Positions 28,011 through 36,491 of a stretch of 64,000 bases of DNA are shown piece by piece. A program made the position numbers and the translations under genes. The stretch is taken from the NCBI GenBank assembly GCA_040616305.1, contig CP159918.1, positions 496,001-560,000 of the forward strand, written 5' to 3'. The notes under the pieces were generated by a model. It was not told where the DNA came from, made no database searches, and saw nothing but the letters and a program-made list of their open reading frames with translations. The stretch is from UBA1876 sp003446665 (GTDB lineage: Bacteria > Synergistota > Synergistia > Synergistales > Thermovirgaceae). Within the stretch, counting starts at the first letter, position 1. The number at the start of each line of letters is the position of its first letter.

Positions 28011-29060
28011 GTGAAAATCCTGCTTCTTGGTTTCGGAAATGTGGGGAGGGCCTTTTGCGAGCTTTTCGCTGAACGACGTTCATGGATACGTTCACGGTTC
28101 GGTGTGGAAGGCGAAATTGTCGGTATCGCCACAAGGACCAGAGGCTGCCTTTACGACTCCGAAGGCTTGCCTCTTGAAGAAGTCCTCAGTTACGAAGCGT
28201 CGGCGGGCCGTCTGGCCAAGGGGCCGGGTAAGAGCTCCTTCGGATCCGCCGGCGATCTTTTGGAAAACGCCGACTACGATTTGCTAGTCGAGTGCACTAC
28301 AACCAACATAACCCATCCGAAAACAGCGATGGAGTTCATGAAAACCGCAATGAAACATAAGGCGGCGGTGGTTACCTCCAACAAGGGCCCCTTGTTCCTT
28401 TCCTATCACGAACTCGAGAAACACGCGAGAGAACAGGAAGTCCCCTTCCTTTTCGAGGCCGCCGTCTTGTCTGGAACTCCCCTTTTTTCCTTCGCCAGGT
28501 ATTGTCTGCAAGGCGCCCGTATCATTTCCTGCGAAGGAATAGTGAACGGGACCTGCAATTACATCCTGGACCTCATGGCCCAGGGGTCATCCTTCGACGA
28601 GGCTCTCCTGGATGCCAGGCGGAAGGGATACGCGGAGCCGGAGCCGCTCTTCGATGTGGAGGGAACGGACAGCGCTGTAAAAGCTTGCATTATCGCCCAG
28701 GTTATCTTCGGGTCTTACCCGTTAACACTGGAAGAGGTGCATGTCGAGGGGATACGCGATGTCTCGGGAGCCATGATTCAAAAGGCCCTACGCTCAGGCG
28801 GTAACGTAAGACTGGTTGCCCGCATCGAAATGTCCGGGAAAAAGCCTGTAATTTCCGTAAAGCCCGAGGTCTTGCCGGGGGCCCATCCACTTTCCAAGGT
28901 AACCGGCGCGTCCAACGGCGTGCTTTTCGTGACGGACACCCTGGGCGAAGTCTTTGTCGCGGGAGGTGGGGCAGGTCCGAGACAGACGGCATACTCCCTA
29001 TTCAGGGATGTCGTCGAAGCCTCTGTCTGCGAGGAATGCCCCATGGGATACGGTTTTTGA
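28011..29060 (+). CDS. hom: homoserine dehydrogenase, without the ACT domain
   Basis: 349 residues. An N-terminal Rossmann domain (LLLGFGNVGRAF at residues 4-15) is followed by the dimer and substrate domain with SNKGPLF near 123, NGTCNYILDLM near 183 and KGYAEPEP.FDVEGTDSA near 215. The enzyme reduces aspartate semialdehyde to homoserine for Thr and Met. The C-terminal ACT regulatory domain found in many Hom proteins (about 430 residues) is absent, so feedback by Thr may differ. The start is GTG 28011 with GGAAGGA upstream. The PHP gene follows five bases later. Confidence 0.88.
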   Translation: MKILLLGFGNVGRAFCELFAERRSWIRSRFGVEGEIVGIATRTRGCLYDSEGLPLEEVLSYEASAGRLAKGPGKSSFGSAGDLLENADYDLLVECTTTNITHPKTAMEFMKTAMKHKAAVVTSNKGPLFLSYHELEKHAREQEVPFLFEAAVLSGTPLFSFARYCLQGARIISCEGIVNGTCNYILDLMAQGSSFDEALLDARRKGYAEPEPLFDVEGTDSAVKACIIAQVIFGSYPLTLEEVHVEGIRDVSGAMIQKALRSGGNVRLVARIEMSGKKPVISVKPEVLPGAHPLSKVTGASNGVLFVTDTLGEVFVAGGGAGPRQTAYSLFRDVVEASVCEECPMGYGF

Positions 29061-29064
29061 AGCC

Positions 29065-29889
29065 ATGATAAGAATAGACATGCACGTGCACAGCACTTAT
29101 TCGGACGGGTTATCGACTCCGGAGGCTCTTGTAAGGTTGTCGAAAAGACGTGGCATCTCGCTTTTAAGCCTTACAGACCATGATACAGTTGCAGGCATAT
29201 CGGCCTTTCGGCGCGCCTGCAAAAAATGGGGTGTTTCCGGCATAGCCGGTACCGAGCTATCGGCCGATGCGGATTTCACGCTTCATATCCTGGGATACAG
29301 ATTGGATGTAAACCTGCACGTTCTGGAATCCAGGCTTCAAGACGTGAGGAACAAGCGGAACGAAAGAAACCGCCTGATGTGCGAGAAACTAAAGAATCTG
29401 GGAATGAATATCTCCATGGAGGAATTGGCAAAAGAGGCAGGTGGAGAGGTAATAGCCCGTCCCCACATGGCCAGGCTTCTCGTGAAAAAAGGCTATGTCC
29501 CCGATGAGATTACGGCATTCTCCTGGTATCTTGGGAGAAACGGCTCGGCCTATGTGTCGCGGGAACGACTGACTCCCGGCGAATGCATTTTGCTTGTCAA
29601 GCAAGCTGGAGGTTTGGCCGTGCTGGCTCATCCTGGGCTTATGGGTATTTCCGAAAAGGCTCAGCAAAAGCTGGTCGAGGAACTTGTAGAGATGGGGCTT
29701 TGGGGGATCGAATGTTACTCGGGACATCACTCTGAAGCCCAGACAAGATACTGGTCTGAAATTGCGTCGAAATACGGGCTTGAACGCACCGCCGGTTCTG
29801 ATTATCACGGCGGAGAGCGAGCCGTAGACCTTGGCGTAATAGTTCCTGAAGATCTTCTCCCCTGGGCGAGGCTCGGTGTAAGCTTGTGA
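29065..29889 (+). CDS. PHP-domain phosphoesterase (RNase AM/YciV-like)
   Basis: 274 residues. The N-terminal metal motif IDMHVHSTYSDG (about residues 4-15), then LTDHDTVAG, ARPHMARLL with a metal His near 137, LAHPGL near 195 and the C-terminal GSDYHG. This order matches the 3',5'-nucleoside bisphosphate phosphatase/5'-3' exonuclease group (YciV). I placed the start at ATG 29065; the frame is open inside hom but the homology begins here. It lies five bases after hom and so is translationally coupled. It ends about 130 bases before the ltaE gene, which has its own promoter. Confidence 0.85.
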   Translation: MIRIDMHVHSTYSDGLSTPEALVRLSKRRGISLLSLTDHDTVAGISAFRRACKKWGVSGIAGTELSADADFTLHILGYRLDVNLHVLESRLQDVRNKRNERNRLMCEKLKNLGMNISMEELAKEAGGEVIARPHMARLLVKKGYVPDEITAFSWYLGRNGSAYVSRERLTPGECILLVKQAGGLAVLAHPGLMGISEKAQQKLVEELVEMGLWGIECYSGHHSEAQTRYWSEIASKYGLERTAGSDYHGGERAVDLGVIVPEDLLPWARLGVSL

Positions 29890-29926
29890 ATTCAAGCAAT
29901 AGCATATAGCATCCTGAGGTAAAGGA

Positions 29927-29956
29927 TTGAAAACCGGGCAAAAAAAGGTGTTATCA
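29927..29956 (+). promoter_or_regulatory. possible promoter of ltaE and the genes behind it
   Basis: TTGAAA (29927-29932) and TTATCA (29951-29956) have an 18-base spacer, 64 bases ahead of the ATG. Confidence 0.45.
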
Positions 29957-30019
29957 TAAGCGACAACGGGAAACAGCAAAGATCTGGCGGTTTCTTGCCG
30001 CCTTCCGGGAGGAAAGAAC

Positions 30020-31054
30020 ATGGGCGTAATTGATTTGAGGAGCGACACCGTAACAAAACCCACGGAAGAGATGCGGGCTGCCATGGCCGCCGCCGAAGTC
30101 GGAGACGACGTCTACGAAGATGATCCGACGGTAAAGATGCTGGAAGAGGAATCCGCAGCCCTCACTGGACAGGAAGCGGGGCTTTTCGTCACTTCGGGTA
30201 CCCAGGGGAACCTTGTCGCACTTCTTTGTCATTGTCGAAGGGGTGACGGAGCGATAATCGGCAGAAATTGCCACATCTACAATTACGAAGCCGGCGGGTT
30301 GGCTGTTTTAGGGGGCATTTTGCCCCTTTTGGCCGATGATGCGGGTGGAATAGTAAAAAAAGAAGAAGTCGAAAGCTGGGTAATACCCCCCGATGTCCAC
30401 AAGGCTCCTGCCAAACTTCTCTGCCTTGAAAACACCCACAACAGAGAAGGGGGAACGGCCGTTGCCCCCGATATTTTCAAGGAAGTGACCGACGCGGCGA
30501 AAGTAAAGGGACTCAAGGTCCACCTCGACGGCGCGAGAATTTTCAACGCTGCTACCGCCTGGGATGTGGATGTAAGAAAGTACACCGCCGAGGTGGATTC
30601 CGTACAGTTTTGTCTTTCGAAAGGTTTGGGATCTCCCGTCGGATCCATGCTGTGCGGACCGAAGGAATTCATCCGCGAGGCAAGGCACTGGAGAAAGCGC
30701 CTGGGCGGTGGCTTAAGACAGGTGGGAGTGTTGGCCGCCGCAGGACTCATTTCCATAAGGAAAATGAAAGACCGTCTCATAGAGGACCATAAAAACGCCC
30801 AAAAGCTGGCCAACATGCTCGCTGACGGTGGCCTTTTCGTAGAGGAGCCGGGACGTAGAACCAATATGGTCTATTTCAGTGTCGGTCCGGACGGTCCTGA
30901 TGCCAATGCAGTTGTCGAGGCGTGCAAGAAAGAGGGGATTTTGTTCAATTCCGTTTCAGACAGGAGAATCCGCCTGGTGACTCATCTGGGTATTACGGAA
31001 TCCGATGTCGAAACGGCGGCCCGGAGCATTCTCAGGGAGGCTTTTGCCAGTTGA
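30020..31054 (+). CDS. ltaE: low-specificity L-threonine aldolase
   Basis: A 344-residue PLP enzyme that splits threonine or allo-threonine into glycine and acetaldehyde. Landmarks: the N-terminal IDLRSDTVTKPT, GDDVYEDDPTV near 27, FVTSGTQGNL near 54, CLENTHNREGG near 135, HLDGARIFNA near 168 and the Schiff-base lysine in FCLSKGLGSPVGS (about residue 200). GGGAGG lies upstream. Its TGA overlaps the TTG of the TldE gene. Being near hom suggests a local theme of threonine and glycine metabolism, though in separate transcripts. Confidence 0.93.
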   Translation: MGVIDLRSDTVTKPTEEMRAAMAAAEVGDDVYEDDPTVKMLEEESAALTGQEAGLFVTSGTQGNLVALLCHCRRGDGAIIGRNCHIYNYEAGGLAVLGGILPLLADDAGGIVKKEEVESWVIPPDVHKAPAKLLCLENTHNREGGTAVAPDIFKEVTDAAKVKGLKVHLDGARIFNAATAWDVDVRKYTAEVDSVQFCLSKGLGSPVGSMLCGPKEFIREARHWRKRLGGGLRQVGVLAAAGLISIRKMKDRLIEDHKNAQKLANMLADGGLFVEEPGRRTNMVYFSVGPDGPDANAVVEACKKEGILFNSVSDRRIRLVTHLGITESDVETAARSILREAFAS

Positions 31055-32415
31055 GAAATTTCCCGAAAAGGGACAAGGTCGAAAGCGCCGCCCTTAAAGC
31101 CCTGGAAACTGTAAAGGCTAAAGGATTGGCCGGAGCGGATGTTTACTATACCGCCGGTGTCGGTAACGAATGGGGACTCAGAAACGGGGAACCTGAAATC
31201 GACAGAAGCGGTGCGTCCTGGCGCATGGGAATCAGGGTGCTGGGTCCTTCTGGGAAACAGGGCGTCGCAGATACCAGCGATCTCTCGAAAGAAGCGGTAG
31301 TTTCCATGGCGGAATGGGCCGTGGCGAATTGCCTTGCATCAGGGGAAGATGAAGATAAGGAAGAAGTGCCCCTTTATTCGGGGCCGGTTTCTTTTGTCGA
31401 TCTAGGTCTTTACGATCCGGTTGTCCGGGATATAAAGCCTGGCCAACGCAGGCAGATATGCGAAGAAATGATGGAAGTCGCATCAAAAGACCGTCGTGTC
31501 CGATCTGTGCGTACCGCCAGGTGGAGCGACGGCTGGGGCGAAATCTTCTACATGTCCACCCGCGGGCTCAGCCTTTGGCATAGTGAAACGGGAGTCTCCT
31601 GCGGGGTAGTAGTAGTAATGGAAGAAGACGGAGCTTATGACATGGGGGGATTCGGTCTCGAAGGCTGCCATGCCGATGAGCTGGATCACAGGGCAATCGC
31701 ACAGGAAGCTGTCGAGCGGGTAGGTATTTCTCTTGGCGGGAAAGCCCTCCCGACCGGCAGGTATACGGTAGTCCTGGACCCCGAGGTTGCCGCGACCCTT
31801 TTCGAGGTTACGGGAGAACTTTTTTTGAGCCAGAATATTCACAAGAACCTCTCCATGCTGAAAGGCAAAATGGGCGAGAAAATAGCTTCCGAGGCAGTGA
31901 CACTTATAGACGACGGCACCCTTTATGGAAAGCCCGGATCCGCGCCCTTCGATGGTGAAGGTGTTCCGACCACCCGCACGGTCCTGCTGTCGGGAGGAAA
32001 GGTTCAAGCCTTTTTAAACGATCTCAAATACGCAAAAAAAGATGGTGTCGCGCCGACGGGAAACGCCGTGAGGTCTCCCGGGTCCATACCGGAAGCAGGC
32101 CTTTCCAACCTCTACCTTGAAGGCGGCTCAGGATCGGCCCGAAGCTTTCTCGAGACTCCGCAAAAGCGGCTTTTCATAACGGACCTCATGGGAGTGCATA
32201 CCATCGACCCGGTGAGCGGAGATTATTCACTTGGGGCCAAAGGCGCCCTGTACAAATCAGGAGAACTCGTGCAGCCTGTTTCAGGCGTGACTGTAGCGGG
32301 TAACCTGCTGGAGCTTCTCATGAAGATCGTGGCGGTGGGGGATGATCTGCGGTTTTTCGGGGACATGGGCGGTTGTTCGGTGGTGATAGAGGATGTACCG
32401 GTCGCCGGGTCCTAA
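31051..32415 (+). CDS. TldE/PmbA-family protein
   Basis: About 454 residues from TTG 31051, which has GGGAGG ten bases upstream and overlaps the ltaE stop. The upstream part of the open frame (from 30922) lies inside ltaE and is not coding. It matches PmbA/TldE, the non-catalytic partner of TldD in a Zn protease that matures microcins and degrades CcdA. GLRNGEPEIDRSGASWRMGIRVL and the C-terminal TDLMGVHTIDPVSGDYSLGA are typical; no HExxH motif is present. A TldD partner is not in the window. The next gene overlaps its end by 23 bases. Confidence 0.85.
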   Translation: MRNFPKRDKVESAALKALETVKAKGLAGADVYYTAGVGNEWGLRNGEPEIDRSGASWRMGIRVLGPSGKQGVADTSDLSKEAVVSMAEWAVANCLASGEDEDKEEVPLYSGPVSFVDLGLYDPVVRDIKPGQRRQICEEMMEVASKDRRVRSVRTARWSDGWGEIFYMSTRGLSLWHSETGVSCGVVVVMEEDGAYDMGGFGLEGCHADELDHRAIAQEAVERVGISLGGKALPTGRYTVVLDPEVAATLFEVTGELFLSQNIHKNLSMLKGKMGEKIASEAVTLIDDGTLYGKPGSAPFDGEGVPTTRTVLLSGGKVQAFLNDLKYAKKDGVAPTGNAVRSPGSIPEAGLSNLYLEGGSGSARSFLETPQKRLFITDLMGVHTIDPVSGDYSLGAKGALYKSGELVQPVSGVTVAGNLLELLMKIVAVGDDLRFFGDMGGCSVVIEDVPVAGS

Positions 32416-34024
32416 AAAAGTCCTTCTTTTTTTCATGATGTTTCTTTTGCTGGTTAACTCGGCCTCAGGAGCGGAAAGGTTGACCCTGTTAAAAGATGGT
32501 GCCGTGTTGGGAGGTTTGGACGCCAAGACTCACCAGGGCGGCCGTTTCGTCCCCGTAGGCAAGATGGCTGGACTTTTAGGATACAGGGTGGAAAAAACGG
32601 GGGATTCAGTCATAGTCCATGGGAGCAAGACTTCGTTAAAGTTTGTCCCCGGAGCGACGGCGGCAATTATTCAGGGTCAGATTATTGCCCTTTCCTACAA
32701 CATGTTAGAGGAAAAAAACGGCTGGTGGATCGAAAAGGACGACGCGCTGAAAGCCTTTGGAAGTCTTGCTTCCCTTGATTCCGGACGGCAGGCGGAACTT
32801 TCCTGGGAAGAGGATAAAGCCGCTCAAAAAACCGCGAAAACACAAGACGCTGCTCCAATACAAAAAGAGGCGCCTGTATCCGTAAAACCTCCCACATCTG
32901 CGTCATCTGTTGGCGAATCAGTCCCGACGGTGACTTCCCTGCGTTGGGGATATCAGGATTTCGGGATACGAGCCGTGATAGACTACAACGGATCCCCGTC
33001 GATTGAGGTATCCCCCGAGACCGGACGGGTAGATGTGACGATTCAGGGTGTCGCCTTGCCCGGAGCGGTCTCTCCTTCGCCCTCGCCGGAGGAGGTGGAG
33101 GTTTCCGTTTCCCAGTTCGGAGACAGGGTTTGTTTTTCTTTCACTCACAGGGCACGAAAGGTAGAACATTTCGCCCTCGAAAGTCCCAGGCGCTACGTGG
33201 TGGATTTCCACAACCCTGAACCACTGAAAGAAAATGTTCCCTCAGTGGCCGAAACCCTGGCAGTGGAACCACCGGGGTTTGACGAAGACGGGAAAGCCGA
33301 AGGACCGTCTCCTTTACCTGTACCCCAAAAATCTCCTCACGATGACGGAAAGACCGTGGTTGTCATTGATCCGGGTCATGGCGGAAAGGACCCGGGAGCC
33401 GTCGCAAACGGAGCCAGAGAAAAGGATATAAACCTGCAAGTAGCGAAATACCTTGCTGACTCGCTCCGCCAGAAAGGGGTGGAGCCTGTTTTGACCAGAA
33501 GAGGAGATACCTACCTGAAGCTTTCCGAGAGGACAGACATCGCTATGCGCCGGAACGCCGACCTTTTCGTCAGCCTGCACTGCAATGCCCTCCCCGCGGG
33601 ACGACACGCCAAGGGAGTGGAGATTTACCTCATGGCTTTGCCGACGGACAAGGACGCGATGGAATTGGCCAGAATAGAGAACAGAGAGATAATAAACGGG
33701 AGCGTGGAGTCCGACAAGGCTGTGGACAAGAGGACAGAGATGTTGCTAAAAATTCTCGGTGACATGCAGCAGAACGTCAAGATCCAGGAAAGCACGGACT
33801 TCGCCGAAGCCCTCTTTTCTGCGGGAAAGAAGGCCGGACTTAACATGCGCCGTGTGGCTCAGGCGCCATTCTATGTTCTCAGAGGAGCCGCCATGCCTTC
33901 GGTGCTTATAGAGATGGGCTTTCTGACGGAGAAATCAGAGGCTTCCTTGCTGAAAAATGCAGCATACCAAAAGAAACTTGCTGCCTCCATTTCGGCGGGT
34001 ATAATGGAATATCTCGGTAAATGA
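32393..34024 (+). CDS. secreted N-acetylmuramoyl-L-alanine amidase (Amidase_3) with AMIN-like domain
   Basis: 543 residues. A signal peptide (about 1-26, VLLFFMMFLLLVNSASG) leads to a copper-amine-oxidase-N-like domain (about 30-130), then a linker. An AMIN-like beta domain (about 170-265) and the catalytic Amidase_3 domain (about 320-543) follow. Zn ligands and catalytic Glu are visible in VVIDPGHGGKDPG, GAREKDINL, SLHCNA and VLIEMGFLT. The enzyme cuts the amide between MurNAc and the peptide during cell separation. The ATG overlaps the TldE gene by 23 bases. It is followed by the GerM-domain gene. Confidence 0.9.
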   Translation: MYRSPGPKKVLLFFMMFLLLVNSASGAERLTLLKDGAVLGGLDAKTHQGGRFVPVGKMAGLLGYRVEKTGDSVIVHGSKTSLKFVPGATAAIIQGQIIALSYNMLEEKNGWWIEKDDALKAFGSLASLDSGRQAELSWEEDKAAQKTAKTQDAAPIQKEAPVSVKPPTSASSVGESVPTVTSLRWGYQDFGIRAVIDYNGSPSIEVSPETGRVDVTIQGVALPGAVSPSPSPEEVEVSVSQFGDRVCFSFTHRARKVEHFALESPRRYVVDFHNPEPLKENVPSVAETLAVEPPGFDEDGKAEGPSPLPVPQKSPHDDGKTVVVIDPGHGGKDPGAVANGAREKDINLQVAKYLADSLRQKGVEPVLTRRGDTYLKLSERTDIAMRRNADLFVSLHCNALPAGRHAKGVEIYLMALPTDKDAMELARIENREIINGSVESDKAVDKRTEMLLKILGDMQQNVKIQESTDFAEALFSAGKKAGLNMRRVAQAPFYVLRGAAMPSVLIEMGFLTEKSEASLLKNAAYQKKLAASISAGIMEYLGK

Positions 34025-34097
34025 CATATGATTGGTGTTTGGTTTTTCAGACAGATATTTCGATCGTTTTTCGCACGTGAAGAGGCAGGTGCAGGAT

Positions 34098-34835
34098 ATG
34101 AGTTTTTTCGCTTTCGATGAAGAGAAAGACCGGAGACGATCACCCTGGCGGTATGATGCAGCCGTAAATGAAGACACGGATGTCGATCAGGAAAATGACA
34201 GCGGAGAAGAAGCCTTGAATCCCGAAGACGAGGAGGAAAGGAAAGCCCCTGTCGCGGTGCGGGTTCTTGTGTGGGCGGCGGTTGTGATGATTTTTTTCGC
34301 AATTGGATATTGGGGCTCCGGGCTTGTCATCAATTGGCTTGACCGCCGTGGTGTGATAAGGGACGAACAGTTAGTGCAGGGGACCGATGAAGTACGTCAA
34401 TTGACCGTTCAGGAAGAGGGAAAGACGGATACCGCCGCAGGACCCAGGAGTCGTTTCCGCATTTATGTCCCCACTAATGGATCTTTCAGGGAAGAAACGG
34501 TTTCCTTCGTCGCAGGATTACTGGAGGACGACCTCAAAAACGTTCTTTCCGGACTTTTGGAGACTTACAGAAGAGAAGGACTGCTCTCGGGCGAAATCCG
34601 GGTTCTGCACGTTTTCAGAAACGGGGACAGGCTCTACCTGGATCTGAACGACCCGTTCCTTGAAAACATTTCCAAAATGCCCGAGGAAAAAGCCGTTTCT
34701 GTCATTACCGGTATAGTAAGTACCGTCGGCACAAATTTCTCGCCCATTAACAGAGTCCGCTTTCTCATAAACGGACGAGAAGTAAACGATACCAAACCCG
34801 TAGACCTTTCGTCCTTTTGGGCGATGCCTTCTTGA
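34098..34835 (+). CDS. membrane protein with a GerMN domain
   Basis: 245 residues. An acidic cytosolic N-terminus (about 1-55), one membrane helix (about 62-82, WAAVVMIFFAIGYWGSGLV), a linker and a GerMN domain (about 120-240) with RIYVPTNGSF, GDRLYLDLNDPF and NRVRFLINGREV. GerMN was named from B. subtilis spore germination but also occurs in non-spore formers. The gene lies between an amidase and rph, as in B. subtilis gerM-rph-rdgB. I placed the start at ATG 34098 with AGGTG upstream; the frame is open from 34032. A cell-wall role is inferred. Confidence 0.83.
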   Translation: MSFFAFDEEKDRRRSPWRYDAAVNEDTDVDQENDSGEEALNPEDEEERKAPVAVRVLVWAAVVMIFFAIGYWGSGLVINWLDRRGVIRDEQLVQGTDEVRQLTVQEEGKTDTAAGPRSRFRIYVPTNGSFREETVSFVAGLLEDDLKNVLSGLLETYRREGLLSGEIRVLHVFRNGDRLYLDLNDPFLENISKMPEEKAVSVITGIVSTVGTNFSPINRVRFLINGREVNDTKPVDLSSFWAMPS

Positions 34836-34869
34836 AATAACAGTCCAAAGAGATGGGGTAATAAAAAGT

Positions 34870-35616
34870 ATGAAAAGACATGACGGACGGACGCCCGAAG
34901 AGCTTCGTCCCGTAACGATAGAAAGAGGTTTCACCAAGTACGCCGAGGGGTCCGTTCGCATTGGTTTCGGCGATACATGGTTGATATGTACTGCCTCCGT
35001 AGAAGAAAAGGTGCCTTCCTTTCTCAGGGGGAGCGGCCAGGGCTGGATAACCGCTGAATATTCCATGCTTCCGCGAGCGACGGAAATAAGGTCGCCCAGG
35101 GACAGCGTAAAGGGACGAATAAGCGGCAGAAGCCACGAGATTCAGCGTATCGTGGGAAGGTCTTTGAGAGCCGGGGTGGACCTGGGAAAGCTTGGGGAAA
35201 GAACTGTCTGGGTCGATTGCGACGTGATACAGGCGGACGGAGGAACAAGGACCGCCGCGATCACCGGAGGTTTCGTCGCTTTGGTGGATGCCCTGAGGAA
35301 ACTTTACGGTGGGGGACATATAGATTGCATTCCGGTACGATCTTTCATAGCTGCTCTCAGCGTGGGCAAAGTAGAAGGTGTAATTATGGCGGACCTGTGT
35401 TACGAAGAAGATGCAGCGGCAGAGGTCGATTTCAATATCGTGATGAACGACAGGGGAGAATTTATAGAACTTCAGGGAACCGGGGAGTCAGGAACCTTTT
35501 CAAGAAACGAGCTCGACCGTTTGCTGGATATTGCAGGGGAAGGTGTAGGCAAACTGATCAAAATGCAAAAAGACAGCCTTGCCCTTACGAAAGAAGAGGA
35601 GGAGTCCCTTCTGTGA
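34870..35616 (+). CDS. rph: RNase PH
   Basis: A 248-residue phosphorolytic 3'-5' exoribonuclease that trims tRNA precursors. The N-terminus RHDGRTPEELRPVTIERGF, the phosphate-binding RSPRDSVKGRISGRSHEIQR (about residues 74-93), the VDCDVIQADGGTRTAAI stretch (about 115-131) and the C-terminal EVDFNIVMNDRGEFIELQGT are all typical. It looks full length. Its TGA overlaps the GTG of rdgB. The GerM-rph-rdgB order is shared with Firmicutes. Confidence 0.96.
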   Translation: MKRHDGRTPEELRPVTIERGFTKYAEGSVRIGFGDTWLICTASVEEKVPSFLRGSGQGWITAEYSMLPRATEIRSPRDSVKGRISGRSHEIQRIVGRSLRAGVDLGKLGERTVWVDCDVIQADGGTRTAAITGGFVALVDALRKLYGGGHIDCIPVRSFIAALSVGKVEGVIMADLCYEEDAAAEVDFNIVMNDRGEFIELQGTGESGTFSRNELDRLLDIAGEGVGKLIKMQKDSLALTKEEEESLL

Positions 35617-36227
35617 CCGGGCCGATTCTTCTGGCAAGCGGCAACAGGAACAAGTACATCGAAATGTCAGAATTTTTGGAACCCGGCTGCATCAGCCTTC
35701 TTTTTGGTCCCGACGTTCTCGGGTTTGAGCTTGAAATCGAAGAAGACGGCGATACCTATGCGGGAAACGCCTTGAAGAAAGCCAGGATTTGGGCCGAAAA
35801 GACGGGAATACCATCTCTTGCAGATGACAGCGGGCTCGAGGTCAAGGCTTTGGGATGGGCACCCGGGATAGGTTCGGCCCGTGTCGCGGCAGACGACGCG
35901 GGTCGCATCCGTTGGCTGCTTGGGAGGATGGGAAACACCTCGGACAGGACGGCCAGATTTGTCGCATGCCTTGCACTGTTTTACCCTCAAGATGGTAAGT
36001 GTCTGTTGACCCAGGGGTATTGCTGGGGTCGGATAGCAAATGAACCTGTCGGGGATGAGGGGTTCGGATATGACCCGGTTTTCATCCCCCGGGGCTATGA
36101 AGAAACCTTTGCAAGCCTGGGGCGACGCGCCAAGTCGCGAATCTCCCATAGATCGATTGCCGCAATTTCGTTACGACGAATGCTACAAGACCGCTTCTGT
36201 GATAGAATGTGTACTCGCGCCAGATAA
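35613..36227 (+). CDS. rdgB: RdgB, non-canonical purine NTP pyrophosphatase
   Basis: 204 residues from GTG 35613, with GGAGGAG upstream and a GTGA overlap with rph. The open frame continues back to 35217 inside rph, but homology begins at LLASGNRNKY. RdgB/HAM1 removes ITP, XTP and dITP. Motifs are ASGNRNKY near residue 8, ETGDTY-like EEDGDTYAGNALKKA near 44, LADDSGLEV near 69 and GFGYDPVFIP near 150, and the C-terminal SHRSIAA. A C-terminal extra basic tail of about 15 residues (RMCTRAR) is unusual but may only reflect frame run-on before secG. Confidence 0.92.
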   Translation: MTGPILLASGNRNKYIEMSEFLEPGCISLLFGPDVLGFELEIEEDGDTYAGNALKKARIWAEKTGIPSLADDSGLEVKALGWAPGIGSARVAADDAGRIRWLLGRMGNTSDRTARFVACLALFYPQDGKCLLTQGYCWGRIANEPVGDEGFGYDPVFIPRGYEETFASLGRRAKSRISHRSIAAISLRRMLQDRFCDRMCTRAR

Positions 36228-36251
36228 AGAACGCATGGGGAGGTGCGAAGC

Positions 36252-36482
36252 GTGGAAGTTATCCTGATGGTAATTCATATAATACTGGCCATTTCCGTGG
36301 TGGCCGTTATCCTGCTCCAACAGAGGAAACAGGGTGGATTTGGCGGTGTTTTCGGAGGGGGGACCCAGGCCGATACCGCGGGCGGGCAATGGCAGCGGTT
36401 CACTGTGCTCAGCAAGGTGACCATAATTCTCGCGGCGCTGTTCCTTGCTACGTCCTTGTTGCTGGTAGTCATGCCGAGATAA
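36252..36482 (+). CDS. secG: SecG, preprotein translocase subunit
   Basis: A 76-residue, two-helix subunit of SecYEG. Helix 1 is about residues 2-21 (ILMVIHIILAISVVAVILL). Then comes the conserved QQRKQGGFGGVFGGG loop (about 22-36), and helix 2 is about residues 53-74. The start is GTG 36252, which has GGGGAGG eight bases upstream; a GTG at 36243 is also in frame. It sits between rdgB and the pncB-like gene. Confidence 0.93.
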   Translation: MEVILMVIHIILAISVVAVILLQQRKQGGFGGVFGGGTQADTAGGQWQRFTVLSKVTIILAALFLATSLLLVVMPR

Positions 36483-36491
36483 AAAGGATAC

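Noticed and set aside
30922..31050. Upstream part of the TldE/PmbA frame
   Set aside because: It lies inside ltaE and lacks homology; TTG 31051 has a ribosome site.
35217..35612. Upstream part of the rdgB frame
   Set aside because: It overlaps rph in another frame, is rich in Arg and Gly, and homology starts at GTG 35613.
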